Notes: a model not told the origin generated them from the letters alone. A stretch of DNA of 15,276 nt from an uncultured Clostridia bacterium (GCA_945871545.1 CAMBWJ010000012.1:1-15276); one strand, 5' to 3'; numbered from the stretch's first letter, positions 6,618 through 13,069 are shown. A program made the numbers and translations.

Positions 6618-8087
6618 ATGAAGAAGCTGAATCTTCTGGCCTTTGACCTGGGCGCCAGCAACGGCCGCGCGATTCTGGGTCAGTTTGACGGCGACAAGCT
6701 CGAGATGAAGGAGCTGCACCGCTTCGAGAACCATTACATCGAAATGAACGGCGTGTTCTACTGGGACCTGCCGTACCTCTACAACCAGCTCAAGCAGGGC
6801 CTGCTGGCCTTCAAGAACGGCGGCTACGGCGACCTGGACTGCTGCGGCATCGACACCTGGGGAGTGGACTACGGTCTGCTCGACCGCAACGGCCACCTGC
6901 TGGGCAACCCCCGCTCCTACCGCATGGGCGTGGACGAGGACATGAGCCGCGTGTGGGAGACCGTGCCGCACAAGACGCTCTTTGAGCGCACCGGCATCGC
7001 CACCATGAACTTCAACACCATCTATCAGCTCTACCGCCGCAAGGCCGAGGGCGACGTGGCGCTGGAGAACGCCGAGACCCTGCTGCTGCTGCCCGACCTG
7101 CTGGGCTACTTCCTGACTGGCGAGAAGAAGAGCGAGTACACCGAGGTCACCACCTCCATGCTCTACAACCCCACCACCCGCGACTGGGATTGGGAGACCA
7201 TCCGCGAGCTGGGCCTGCCGGAGAAGATCTTCACCGAGATCGACCGCGCGGGTCAGCTGCGCGGCAAGCTCCGGCCCGAGCTTTGCGAGGAGCTGGGCGT
7301 CAACGCGGCCAACTTCGCAGCCGTCGGCACCCACGACACCGCCTCCGCCGTGGCCGCCATCCCCGGCAGCGGCAGCTTCGCCTTCTGCTCCAGCGGCACC
7401 TGGTCGCTCTTCGGCGTGGAGACCGACAAGCCCATCCTCACCCCCGGGGTGCGCGATTCCAACTTCTCCAACGAGGGCACCATCCAGGGCGGCTTCCGTC
7501 CCCTGAAGAACATCATGGGCCTGTGGCTGATTCAGGAGTGCCGCCGCGACTGGATCAAGCAGGGCAAGAGCTACTCCTGGAACGAGATCGTGATCGAGGC
7601 GCAGAAGGCCGAGCCCTTCCGCAGCATCATCGACCCCGACTACGGCGAGTTCTTCGCCGGCGGCGACATGGAGAAGAAGATTCAGGCCTTCTGCGAGCGC
7701 ACGGGTCAGCCTGTGCCCACCACCGTGGGCCAGGTGGCGCGCTGCATCTATGAATCCCTGGCGCTGAAGTACCGCTGGGCGCTGGAGCGCCTGGAGGAGA
7801 TCAAGGGCGCGCGCATCGACACGCTGAACATCGTGGGCGGCGGCATTCAGAACAAGCTGCTCAACCAGATGGCGGCGGACAGCCTGAACCGCAAGGTCAT
7901 CACCGGCCCCGTGGAGGGCGCGGCCATCGGCAACCTGCTGGCCCAGGCCATGGCGCTGGGCGCGGTCAAGGACGTGGCCGACCTGCGCCGCGTGGTGCGC
8001 AACAGCGAGGACGTGCACGAGTATACGCCCAACCACACCCCCGCGTGGGAGGCGGCGTATCAGAAGATGCTGAGCCTGACGAAATAA
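6618..8087 (+). CDS. rhaB: Rhamnulokinase (FGGY carbohydrate kinase)
   Basis: 489 residues, the usual RhaB length. It phosphorylates L-rhamnulose to rhamnulose-1-phosphate with ATP. Visible FGGY-family motifs are DLGASNGRAILG at the N-terminus (phosphate-1), GIDTWGVDYGLLD in the first domain, GTHDTASAVAAIPG (catalytic Asp and hinge), CSSGTWSLFG, and GGGIQNKLLNQ with GPVEGAAIGNLLAQA in the C-terminal nucleotide-binding half. GGAGG at 6606-6610 precedes the ATG, and only 13 nt separate it from rhaA, so the two form one operon. The aldolase gene rhaD, a transporter and a regulator are not next to it. Confidence 0.97.
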   Translation: MKKLNLLAFDLGASNGRAILGQFDGDKLEMKELHRFENHYIEMNGVFYWDLPYLYNQLKQGLLAFKNGGYGDLDCCGIDTWGVDYGLLDRNGHLLGNPRSYRMGVDEDMSRVWETVPHKTLFERTGIATMNFNTIYQLYRRKAEGDVALENAETLLLLPDLLGYFLTGEKKSEYTEVTTSMLYNPTTRDWDWETIRELGLPEKIFTEIDRAGQLRGKLRPELCEELGVNAANFAAVGTHDTASAVAAIPGSGSFAFCSSGTWSLFGVETDKPILTPGVRDSNFSNEGTIQGGFRPLKNIMGLWLIQECRRDWIKQGKSYSWNEIVIEAQKAEPFRSIIDPDYGEFFAGGDMEKKIQAFCERTGQPVPTTVGQVARCIYESLALKYRWALERLEEIKGARIDTLNIVGGGIQNKLLNQMAADSLNRKVITGPVEGAAIGNLLAQAMALGAVKDVADLRRVVRNSEDVHEYTPNHTPAWEAAYQKMLSLTK

Positions 8088-8123
8088 GAAGGGATTCCGG
8101 TCGCAAGACAGAATCCTGTCAAG

Positions 8124-8162
8124 GGCGCCTGAACACAAGCTGTTCGGGTGCCTTTTCTGTCT
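8124..8162 (+). terminator. Intrinsic terminator of rhaAB
   Basis: GGCGCCTGAAC (8124-8134) pairs with GTTCGGGTGCC (8142-8152) using two G-U pairs across a 7-nt loop, followed by TTTTCTGTCT. Confidence 0.9.
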
Positions 8163-8166
8163 CAGG

Positions 8167-8195
8167 TTGATCCGGGTGCGTTTCTATGGTATACT
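8167..8195 (+). promoter_or_regulatory. Sigma-A promoter for the lipoprotein gene
   Basis: TTGATC at 8167-8172, a 17-bp spacer and TATACT at 8190-8195, about 56 bp before the lipoprotein start. It begins directly after the rhaAB terminator. Confidence 0.72.
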
Positions 8196-8251
8196 TGTCG
8201 GACATATGAACCGGGAACGAAGGAATATGCGCGCTGATGGAGGTTATGGAT

Positions 8252-8824
8252 ATGAAGAAGATCATTTGTGCGCTGCTTGCGGGCGTGCTTGCGCTTTCGC
8301 TGTGCGCATGCTCACGAAAGGAGCAGGCTGCGATGTCCATTGCGCCGACGGCATTCTCGGAGGAGACAATGGACGTGCTTGCGCTGCTGGGGGATGACAT
8401 TCAGTTCTACGATCTGTCGCTGGATGCATCTGTGAAGTCATTTGCAATCTCCCTCTGGGTCTATCGCGACGGCGAATGGTTTGAGGATGGAAGGATGTAC
8501 GGCGGCAGCGATACCCTGGGCCGGAGGATCGCGATCCGGCAGACCGAGACCAGTGTTGATCTGTACAGCATCTCCGAAACCGGCCGCGAAAAATGCAGCT
8601 ATCAGGCCCTGGATACGCCGTTTGAGGAATCGCTGGGAATTGCCGGAACGAAAATCGATGGAAAGACCCAGATCGAACTGAACCGGGCGCTTCCCATCTG
8701 GGTGAAGGTCGGAACGACGTCCAACCAGATGGAGGTTCCGGATATTACGCAGGATTTCAGAGAGATGGAGTGCAACGCAGGAATTGCGGTGACGCTCACC
8801 CTGTCGGACGAGATTGTGGAATAA
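8252..8824 (+). CDS. Uncharacterised lipoprotein
   Basis: 190 residues from ATG 8252, chosen because GGAGG at 8239-8243 lies 8 nt upstream; an in-frame ATG at 8237 overlaps that site. The signal peptide MKKIICALLAGVLALSLCAC has a lipobox LCAC with Cys20, so it should be lipidated and face outward from the membrane. The mature part has alternating beta-like segments (IQFYDLSLDASVKSFAISLWVYRDGEW, RRIAIRQTETSVDLYSIS, LPIWVKVGTT) and ends in VTLTLSDEIVE, suggesting a beta-sandwich. I recognise no named family. It is a single-gene unit with its own promoter and terminator, and convergent with copA. Confidence 0.85.
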   Translation: MKKIICALLAGVLALSLCACSRKEQAAMSIAPTAFSEETMDVLALLGDDIQFYDLSLDASVKSFAISLWVYRDGEWFEDGRMYGGSDTLGRRIAIRQTETSVDLYSISETGREKCSYQALDTPFEESLGIAGTKIDGKTQIELNRALPIWVKVGTTSNQMEVPDITQDFREMECNAGIAVTLTLSDEIVE

Positions 8825-8829
8825 TAACT

Positions 8830-8863
8830 GCCCGCCCCGGAAACCCGGGACGGGCGTTTTCTG
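8830..8863 (+). terminator. Intrinsic terminator between convergent genes
   Basis: GCCCG (8830-8834) and CCCGG (8836-8840) pair with CCGGG (8845-8849) and CGGGC (8851-8855), with a C/A mismatch, followed by GTTTTCTGTC on the + strand. On the - strand the tail is the weaker TTATTATT, so it may also end the csoR-copA transcript. Confidence 0.85.
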
Positions 8864-8876
8864 TCCTGATGTTGTC

Positions 8877-9086
8877 TCAGCCGATGGACAGCACCTTGTA
8901 GTCCTGATCCTCCACGGCCTTCTTGAGCACCTCGTCGGCGACGGGTGCGCTCAGGGTGACGATGGCGGTACCTGCGGTGTGGCTCACCTTCGCCTCGGTC
9001 ACGCCCTCGATGCCCTCCAGGGTCTTCTTCACGCGGGCCTCGCAGTGGCCGCACATCATGCCTTCGATCTTCATGGTCTTTTCCAT
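8877..9086 (-). CDS. copZ: CopZ-like copper chaperone, nested in-frame internal start in copA
   Basis: The last 69 codons of copA encode a stand-alone-sized CopZ (usual length 68-69), with GMMCGHCEARVKKTLEGIEGV carrying the CxxC copper site. AAGGAGG lies on the - strand at 9101-9095, exactly 8 nt before ATG 9086; a second in-frame ATG is at 9092. No stop codon separates it from the ATPase frame, so the same bases can yield the fused domain and, by internal initiation, a free chaperone. Internal initiation is inferred from the ribosome binding site only. The alternative is that the site is a relic of a recent copA-copZ fusion. Confidence 0.5.
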   Translation of the reverse strand: MEKTMKIEGMMCGHCEARVKKTLEGIEGVTEAKVSHTAGTAIVTLSAPVADEVLKKAVEDQDYKVLSIG

Positions 9087-11393
9087 CTTCATTTCCTCCT
9101 TTTGATGTTTGGGTGCCTTGATTTTCCGGTCGTGCTTGCTGCTGTGCATGTCGAACAGGCTCAGCCGCAGCGCGTTGGTCACCACGCAGAAGCTGGACAG
9201 GCTCATGGCGGCCGCGCCGAACATCGGGTTCAGCTGCCAGCCGAACAGGTGGATGAACACGCCCGCCGCCAGCGGAATGCCCAGGGTGTTGTAGATGAAC
9301 GCCCAGAACAGGTTCTCGTGGATGTTCGTCAGCGTCGCGCGGCTCAGGCGGATGGCTGCGGGCACGTCGCTCAGGCGGCTCTTCATCAGCACCACGTCCG
9401 CCGCGTCGATGGCAACGTCCGTGCCCGCGCCGATGGCGATGCCGATGTCCGCGCTGGTCAGTGCCGGCGCGTCGTTGATGCCGTCGCCCACCATGGCCAC
9501 CCTGCCCTGCCGCTTCAGCTCACGGATCACGCTCTCCTTGCCCTCGGGCAGCACGCCCGCGATGACCTCGTCCACGCCCGCCTGCTTGCCGATGGCCCGG
9601 GCGGTGCGCTCGTTGTCGCCGGTGAGCATCACCACGCGGATGCCCATGTTCTGCAATTCCTTCACGGCCTGCGGGCTGTCCGTCTTGATCACGTCCGCCA
9701 CGGCGATGATGCCGATCAGTTCTCCGCCACGGCAGAAGAACAGCGGGGTCTTGCCCTGCTCCGCGAGGGTCTCGGAGGCGCTGCGCATCTCGCCGGTGAC
9801 CTCCGCCTGACTGCCGATGAACTTCAGGTTGCCGCCGGAGAGCTCCGCGCCGTCCAGCGTCGCCGCAAGGCCACTGCCCGGCAGCGCCCGGAAGTTCTCC
9901 ACCTCGGGGATGTCCGTGCGCTTCTCACGGGCGTACTCCAGCACGGCCTTGGCCAGCGGATGCTCGCTCTTCTGCTCCAGCGCCGCCGCCGCGCGCAGCA
10001 GCTCGGTCTCGCTCACGCCCTGTGCGGGCAGCACGTCCGTCACCTTCGGCTCGCCGCTGGTGATGGTGCCGGTCTTGTCCAGCGCCACAATCTGCGTCTT
10101 GCCCGCTTCCTCCAGGGAGACGGCAGTCTTGAACAGCACGCCGTGCTTCGCACCCACGCCGTTGCCCACCATGATCGCCACCGGGGTCGCAAGTCCCAGC
10201 GCGCAGGGGCAGGAGATCACCAGCACCGAGATCGCCCGGGCCAGGGAGTAGCCCACGGTCTGCCCCACCAGCATCCACACGATGAAGGTGACGATGGCGA
10301 TGCTGATGACCGCCGGAACGAACACGCCGGAAACCTTGTCGGCAACCTTGGCGATGGGGGCCTTGGTTGCCGCCGCGTCGCTGACCATCTTGATGATCTG
10401 GGAGAGGGTGGTGTCCTCGCCCACGCGGGTGGCCTCGCACTTGATGAAGCCCGACTGGTTGATGGTCGCCGCGGAGATGCGGTCGCCCGGAGCCTTGTCC
10501 ACGGGGATGCTCTCGCCGGTGAGCGCGGCCTCATTGACCGCGGTCTCGCCCTCCAGCACCACGCCGTCCACCGGGATGTTCTCGCCCGGGCGCACCACGA
10601 ACACGTCGCCCTTCGCCACCTGCTCGATGGGCACCACCTGCTCTTTTCCGTCGCGCACGACGGTGGCCGTCTTGGGGGCCAGCTTCATCAGGCTCTTCAG
10701 CGCGTCGGTGGTCTTGCCCTTGGAGCGGGCCTCCAGCATCTTGCCCACGGTGATCAGCGTCAGGATCATGCCCGCAGACTCAAAGTAGAACTCGTGCATG
10801 TAGGCCATCACCGCGTCGGCATCGCCCGCCACCTGGGCGGTGGTCATGGCGAACAGCGCGTAGGTGCTGTACACGAAGGCCGCGCCCGCACCCAGCGCCA
10901 CCAGCGTGTCCATGTTCGGCGCGCGGTGGATCAGTCCCCTGAATCCGCTTATAAAGAACTTCTGGTTGATGACCATGATGATCGCGGTCAGCAGCAGCTG
11001 CACAAGGCCCATGGCTACATGGTTGCCGTCGAAGTAGGGCGGCAGCGGCCAGCCCCACATCATGTGGCCCATGGAGAAGTACATCAGCACGATCAGGAAG
11101 CCCAGCGACCACCACAGCCGCCGCTTCAGTGCGGGCGTGGCCCGGTCTGCCAGCGCGTCCTCGCCGGGAGCCTGCGCTGCCGCAGCATTCTCCGCGCCCT
11201 TCACCGACGCGCCGTAGCCCGCAGCCTCCACCGCCGCGATGATCTCGGAATCCTTCGCGCTGCCCTCCACGCCCATGGAGTTGGTCAGCAGACTCACCGA
11301 GCAGCCTGTCACGCCCGGCACCTTCGATACGGCCTTTTCCACCCGGGCGCTGCAGGCCGCGCAGCTCATGCCCGTGACGTTGTATTGCTTCAT
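8877..11393 (-). CDS. copA: Copper-exporting P1B-type ATPase with C-terminal CopZ-like domain
   Basis: 838 residues. It is a membrane ATPase that pumps Cu(I) out of the cytoplasm. In order: an N-terminal heavy-metal-associated domain (GMSCAACSARVEK, Cys11 and Cys14), membrane helices with HRAPNMDTLVALGA, the actuator motif LTGES, the metal-site motif CPC at 395-397, the phosphorylated Asp439 in DKTGT, the nucleotide-domain SEHPLA, MLTGDN and GDGIND at 636-641, then the last membrane helices. A 69-residue second metal-binding domain (GMMCGHCEARVKK) is fused at the C-terminus behind a charged linker. The ATG at 11393 has a G-rich site (GGGGGG) 7 nt upstream. It is preceded by csoR at 37 nt, so the pair is one copper-induced operon. 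CPC with these helices indicates Cu(I) rather than Zn/Cd. Confidence 0.96.
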   Translation of the reverse strand: MKQYNVTGMSCAACSARVEKAVSKVPGVTGCSVSLLTNSMGVEGSAKDSEIIAAVEAAGYGASVKGAENAAAAQAPGEDALADRATPALKRRLWWSLGFLIVLMYFSMGHMMWGWPLPPYFDGNHVAMGLVQLLLTAIIMVINQKFFISGFRGLIHRAPNMDTLVALGAGAAFVYSTYALFAMTTAQVAGDADAVMAYMHEFYFESAGMILTLITVGKMLEARSKGKTTDALKSLMKLAPKTATVVRDGKEQVVPIEQVAKGDVFVVRPGENIPVDGVVLEGETAVNEAALTGESIPVDKAPGDRISAATINQSGFIKCEATRVGEDTTLSQIIKMVSDAAATKAPIAKVADKVSGVFVPAVISIAIVTFIVWMLVGQTVGYSLARAISVLVISCPCALGLATPVAIMVGNGVGAKHGVLFKTAVSLEEAGKTQIVALDKTGTITSGEPKVTDVLPAQGVSETELLRAAAALEQKSEHPLAKAVLEYAREKRTDIPEVENFRALPGSGLAATLDGAELSGGNLKFIGSQAEVTGEMRSASETLAEQGKTPLFFCRGGELIGIIAVADVIKTDSPQAVKELQNMGIRVVMLTGDNERTARAIGKQAGVDEVIAGVLPEGKESVIRELKRQGRVAMVGDGINDAPALTSADIGIAIGAGTDVAIDAADVVLMKSRLSDVPAAIRLSRATLTNIHENLFWAFIYNTLGIPLAAGVFIHLFGWQLNPMFGAAAMSLSSFCVVTNALRLSLFDMHSSKHDRKIKAPKHQKEEMKMEKTMKIEGMMCGHCEARVKKTLEGIEGVTEAKVSHTAGTAIVTLSAPVADEVLKKAVEDQDYKVLSIG

Positions 11394-11431
11394 ATTTATT
11401 CCCCCCGGGAATCGGTTCGTTTGGGTTCGGT

Positions 11432-11737
11432 TTACTTCATCATCTTCTGCAGGATGCCCAGAAACTCGTCGATTGTTTCATCCCTGCCCGCGCGGATGTC
11501 CTCCGCAACGCAGCTGCGCATGTGGTTCGCCAGCAGCTCCCGGCTAAAGGCGTTCAGCGCCGCGTTGGCGGCGGCGGCCTGCGTCAGGATGTCCACGCAG
11601 TAGGCGTTCTTCTCCAGCATGCCCTCCAGACCCCGGATCTGGCCCTCGATGCGCTTCAGGCGGTTCATCAGTCCGCGATACTCCTCCTCGGAGCGCTCCT
11701 TCGTCTTGTGACAGCAGCATTCCATGTTTTCGTCCAT
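11432..11737 (-). CDS. csoR: Copper-sensing transcriptional repressor
   Basis: 101 residues. CsoR-family repressors release DNA when they bind Cu(I). The family core is plain: NRLKRIEGQIRGLEGML, AYCVDILTQ and ELLANHMRSCVAEDI. Cys47, His72 and Cys76 form the Cys-His-Cys copper site. The N-terminus has an additional CCCH cluster (residues 7-10), common in Clostridial members. ATG 11737 has an AGGGGG site 7 nt upstream. It is the first gene of the operon with copA, and its promoter contains a CsoR-type operator, so it should repress itself and copA until copper rises. Ni- or formaldehyde-sensing relatives (RcnR, FrmR) fit less well because of the neighbour and the operator. Confidence 0.95.
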   Translation of the reverse strand: MDENMECCCHKTKERSEEEYRGLMNRLKRIEGQIRGLEGMLEKNAYCVDILTQAAAANAALNAFSRELLANHMRSCVAEDIRAGRDETIDEFLGILQKMMK

Positions 11738-11760
11738 CTTGCCGCCCCCTTTCGCCAGTG

Positions 11761-11789
11761 ATTATATACCCTATGGGGGTATATGTCAA
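11761..11789 (-). promoter_or_regulatory. csoR-copA promoter
   Basis: On the - strand, TTGACA (11789-11784), a 17-bp spacer and TATAAT (11766-11761) form a full consensus promoter. The expected start is near 11754, about 17 nt before the csoR ATG. Confidence 0.93.
11765..11783. promoter_or_regulatory. CsoR operator
   Basis: The palindrome TATACCCTATGGGGGTATA matches the C-tract/G-tract CsoR box known from Bacillota copper operons. It fills the -35/-10 spacer, so bound CsoR would block RNA polymerase directly. Confidence 0.92.
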
Positions 11790-11813
11790 GCAGGACGATT
11801 GTTAAGACTTGCG

Positions 11814-11853
11814 CACAAAAATGAACGCTCCATCCTTTGCAGGATGGAGCGTT
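11814..11853 (-). terminator. Intrinsic terminator of the metQ transcript
   Basis: A perfect 12-bp stem, AACGCTCCATCC (11824-11835) with GGATGGAGCGTT (11842-11853) and a 6-nt loop. On the - strand it is followed by CATTTTTG. It lies about 60 bp after the metQ stop. Confidence 0.9.
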
Positions 11854-11914
11854 GGATGCAGGCGGCGACAGCCGATGGGGCGCGGCGGTCAGCGCCTTGT
11901 CGCCTTGAATCGGA

Positions 11915-12715
11915 TCAGAACAGCGGAACGACCGCGCCCTCGTAGGTCTCCTCGATGAAGGTCTTGACCGCGTCGCTCTTCAGCGCGGCTGCCAGCGCCA
12001 GCATTGCCTCGCTGCTCTCGTTGCCCTCCTTGGCAACCAGAACGTTGGCGTAGTTCTGCTGGATGACCTCGGATGCGCCGTCCTCAACGGCCAGAGCGTC
12101 GGAGACCTTCAGACCGGCGTCGATGGCGTAGTTGCCGTTGATGACCGCAACGTCCACGGAGCCCAGAGAGCGGGGCAGCTGCGCAGCTTCGATCTCCTGG
12201 ATGTCAAAGTTGCGGGGGTTCTCCTCGATGTCCAGCTTGGTGGCGGTCAGGCCGACGCCCTCCTTCAGCTTGATCAGGCCCTGGGCCTCCAGCAGCAGCA
12301 GCGCGCGGGCCTCGTTGGTGCCGTCGTTGGGAACCGCGATCTTCGCGCCGTCCTTCAGCTCCTCCAGGGAAGCGGTCTTGCCGGCGTAGATGCCGAAGGG
12401 CTCGTAGTGGATCTTGTCCACGATCACCAGATGGGTGCCGTTCTGCTCGTTGAAGTCGTTCAGATACAGCACGTGCTGGAAGTAGTTCGCGTCGAGCTCA
12501 CCGGATTCCACGGCGGTGTTGGGGATGATGTAGTCGTTGAATTCAACAATTTCCAGTTCGATGCCCTGCTCCGCCAGGATGGGCTTCACAACCTCGAGGA
12601 TCTCGGCATGGGGTGCGGGGGTCGCGCCGACGCGAATCTTCACGGATTCGGCCAGGGCAGAGGTGCAGCCCAGTGCGAGAACCAGGGCCAGGGCGATGAC
12701 GAGCAGCTTCTTCAT
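11915..12715 (-). CDS. metQ: Methionine ABC transporter substrate-binding protein
   Basis: 266 residues from ATG 12715, chosen because AAGGAG (12730-12725) is 9 nt upstream; ATG 12721 would be only 3 nt away. After the signal peptide it has the NlpA/MetQ pattern: KIRVGATPAPHAEILE, FNDYIIPNTAVESGELDANYFQHVLYLN, EPFGIYAGK, GAKIAVPNDGTNEARALLLLE, the mid region DIEENPRNFDIQEIEAAQLPRSL, DVAVINGNYAIDAGL and the C-terminal VKTFIEETYEGAVVPLF. It captures L- or D-methionine outside the membrane for MetNI. The signal ends LALGCTSALAES. ALGC is a poor lipobox, while ALA fits signal peptidase I, so membrane anchoring is uncertain. It is transcribed apart from metNI behind a Met/Cys leader peptide and attenuator. 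Other amino-acid specificity within the family cannot be excluded. Confidence 0.95.
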   Translation of the reverse strand: MKKLLVIALALVLALGCTSALAESVKIRVGATPAPHAEILEVVKPILAEQGIELEIVEFNDYIIPNTAVESGELDANYFQHVLYLNDFNEQNGTHLVIVDKIHYEPFGIYAGKTASLEELKDGAKIAVPNDGTNEARALLLLEAQGLIKLKEGVGLTATKLDIEENPRNFDIQEIEAAQLPRSLGSVDVAVINGNYAIDAGLKVSDALAVEDGASEVIQQNYANVLVAKEGNESSEAMLALAAALKSDAVKTFIEETYEGAVVPLF

Positions 12716-12787
12716 AATCATTTTCTCCTTCCAGAAATTGAAATCGTTGGGGGTTTATCTTGTGAACATCCTTCTTCGCTGGGAAAC

Positions 12788-12799
12788 GGATGTGCATGC
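12788..12799 (-). repeat. metQ-proximal half of the 12-bp inverted repeat
   Basis: On the - strand GCATGCACATCC, perfectly complementary to the Met/Cys codons at 12942-12931, sits ~70 nt before the metQ start and past the terminator. Confidence 0.6.
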
Positions 12800-12815
12800 A
12801 AGCGCTCTGATAGTC

Positions 12816-12856
12816 CAAACAAAAGGGGCCGGAAACCTTGAATCGTTTCCTGCCCC
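12816..12856 (-). terminator. Intrinsic terminator (attenuator) upstream of metQ
   Basis: On the - strand GGGGC-A-GGAAAC (12856-12845) pairs with GTTTCC-G-GCCCC (12836-12825) with one mismatch and an 8-nt loop, followed by TTTTGTTTG. It lies between the Met/Cys leader peptide and metQ, so metQ needs readthrough. TGAATC just upstream (12866-12861) can pair with GATTCA in the terminator loop (12844-12839), a possible alternative fold. Confidence 0.85.
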
Positions 12857-12877
12857 TCTTGATTCACCGGGATCGAA

Positions 12878-12994
12878 TTACTTCTCCGGTGCGGAAAACG
12901 GTTCAGATTTCAGAGCACAGCGAAGCGGGCGCATGCACATCCAGCACATGCACATATCCATCATCATGTTTTCAGAGATGGGTGCGTACCTCAT
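12878..12994 (-). CDS. Met/Cys-rich leader peptide of metQ
   Basis: 38 codons with a near-ideal ribosome binding site (AAGGAGGA at 13008-13001, 6 nt before the ATG). Residues 10-21 read MMMDMCMCWMCM: seven Met and three Cys in twelve positions. The whole peptide has eight Met and four Cys. It starts ~40 nt after a consensus promoter, ends 22 nt before an intrinsic terminator, and the next gene is the methionine-binding protein metQ. This is the layout of classical leader-peptide attenuation: ribosomes would stall on Met (or Cys) codons when the charged tRNA is scarce and so relieve termination. It is too short and compositionally odd for an ordinary protein. A copper-binding Met/Cys peptide is a weaker alternative. 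The mechanism is inferred. Confidence 0.75.
   Translation of the reverse strand: MRYAPISENMMMDMCMCWMCMRPLRCALKSEPFSAPEK
12931..12942 (-). repeat. Leader half of a 12-bp long-range inverted repeat
   Basis: On the - strand GGATGTGCATGC covers Trp18-Met19-Cys20-Met21 and the first base of codon 22 of the leader peptide. Its exact reverse complement lies at 12788-12799, between the attenuator and metQ. In RNA the two could pair across the terminator. Confidence 0.6.
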
Positions 12995-13019
12995 TGCGGC
13001 TCCTCCTTTCCGAATCCGT

Positions 13020-13055
13020 GTCGCTCTTGGATTTACGGTTATTATAAAGAGCGAC
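13020..13055. promoter_or_regulatory. Candidate operator over the metQ-leader promoter
   Basis: GTCGCTCTT (13020-13028) and AAGAGCGAC (13047-13055) form a perfect 9-bp inverted repeat with 18-bp spacing that brackets the -10 box and likely start site. The spacing fits a dimeric repressor site; the protein is not identifiable. A stem in the mRNA is less likely because half lies upstream of the start site. Confidence 0.45.
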
Positions 13056-13069
13056 GCGCAGTTTGTCAA
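13041..13069 (-). promoter_or_regulatory. Promoter of the metQ leader
   Basis: On the - strand, TTGACA (13069-13064), a 17-bp spacer and TATAAT (13046-13041) form a full consensus. The start should be near 13034, about 40 nt before the leader-peptide ATG. Confidence 0.92.

Noticed and set aside
8092..8116. GGATTC/GAATCC hairpin just after rhaB
   Set aside because: It is a short stem with a 12-nt loop and no U-tract. The real terminator is directly downstream.
8814..11603. 929-codon open frame on the + strand opposite copA, and similar long frames opposite rhaB (6396-8138) and rhaA (5336-6661)
   Set aside because: These are produced by strong GC bias at third codon positions of the real genes. 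They have His/Ala/Val/Leu-rich or Arg-rich composition and no family resemblance.
12716..13034. SAM riboswitch or T-box in front of metQ or metN
   Set aside because: I could not find the conserved T-box sequence or the SAM-I core in either leader. The peptide plus terminator explains the region better.
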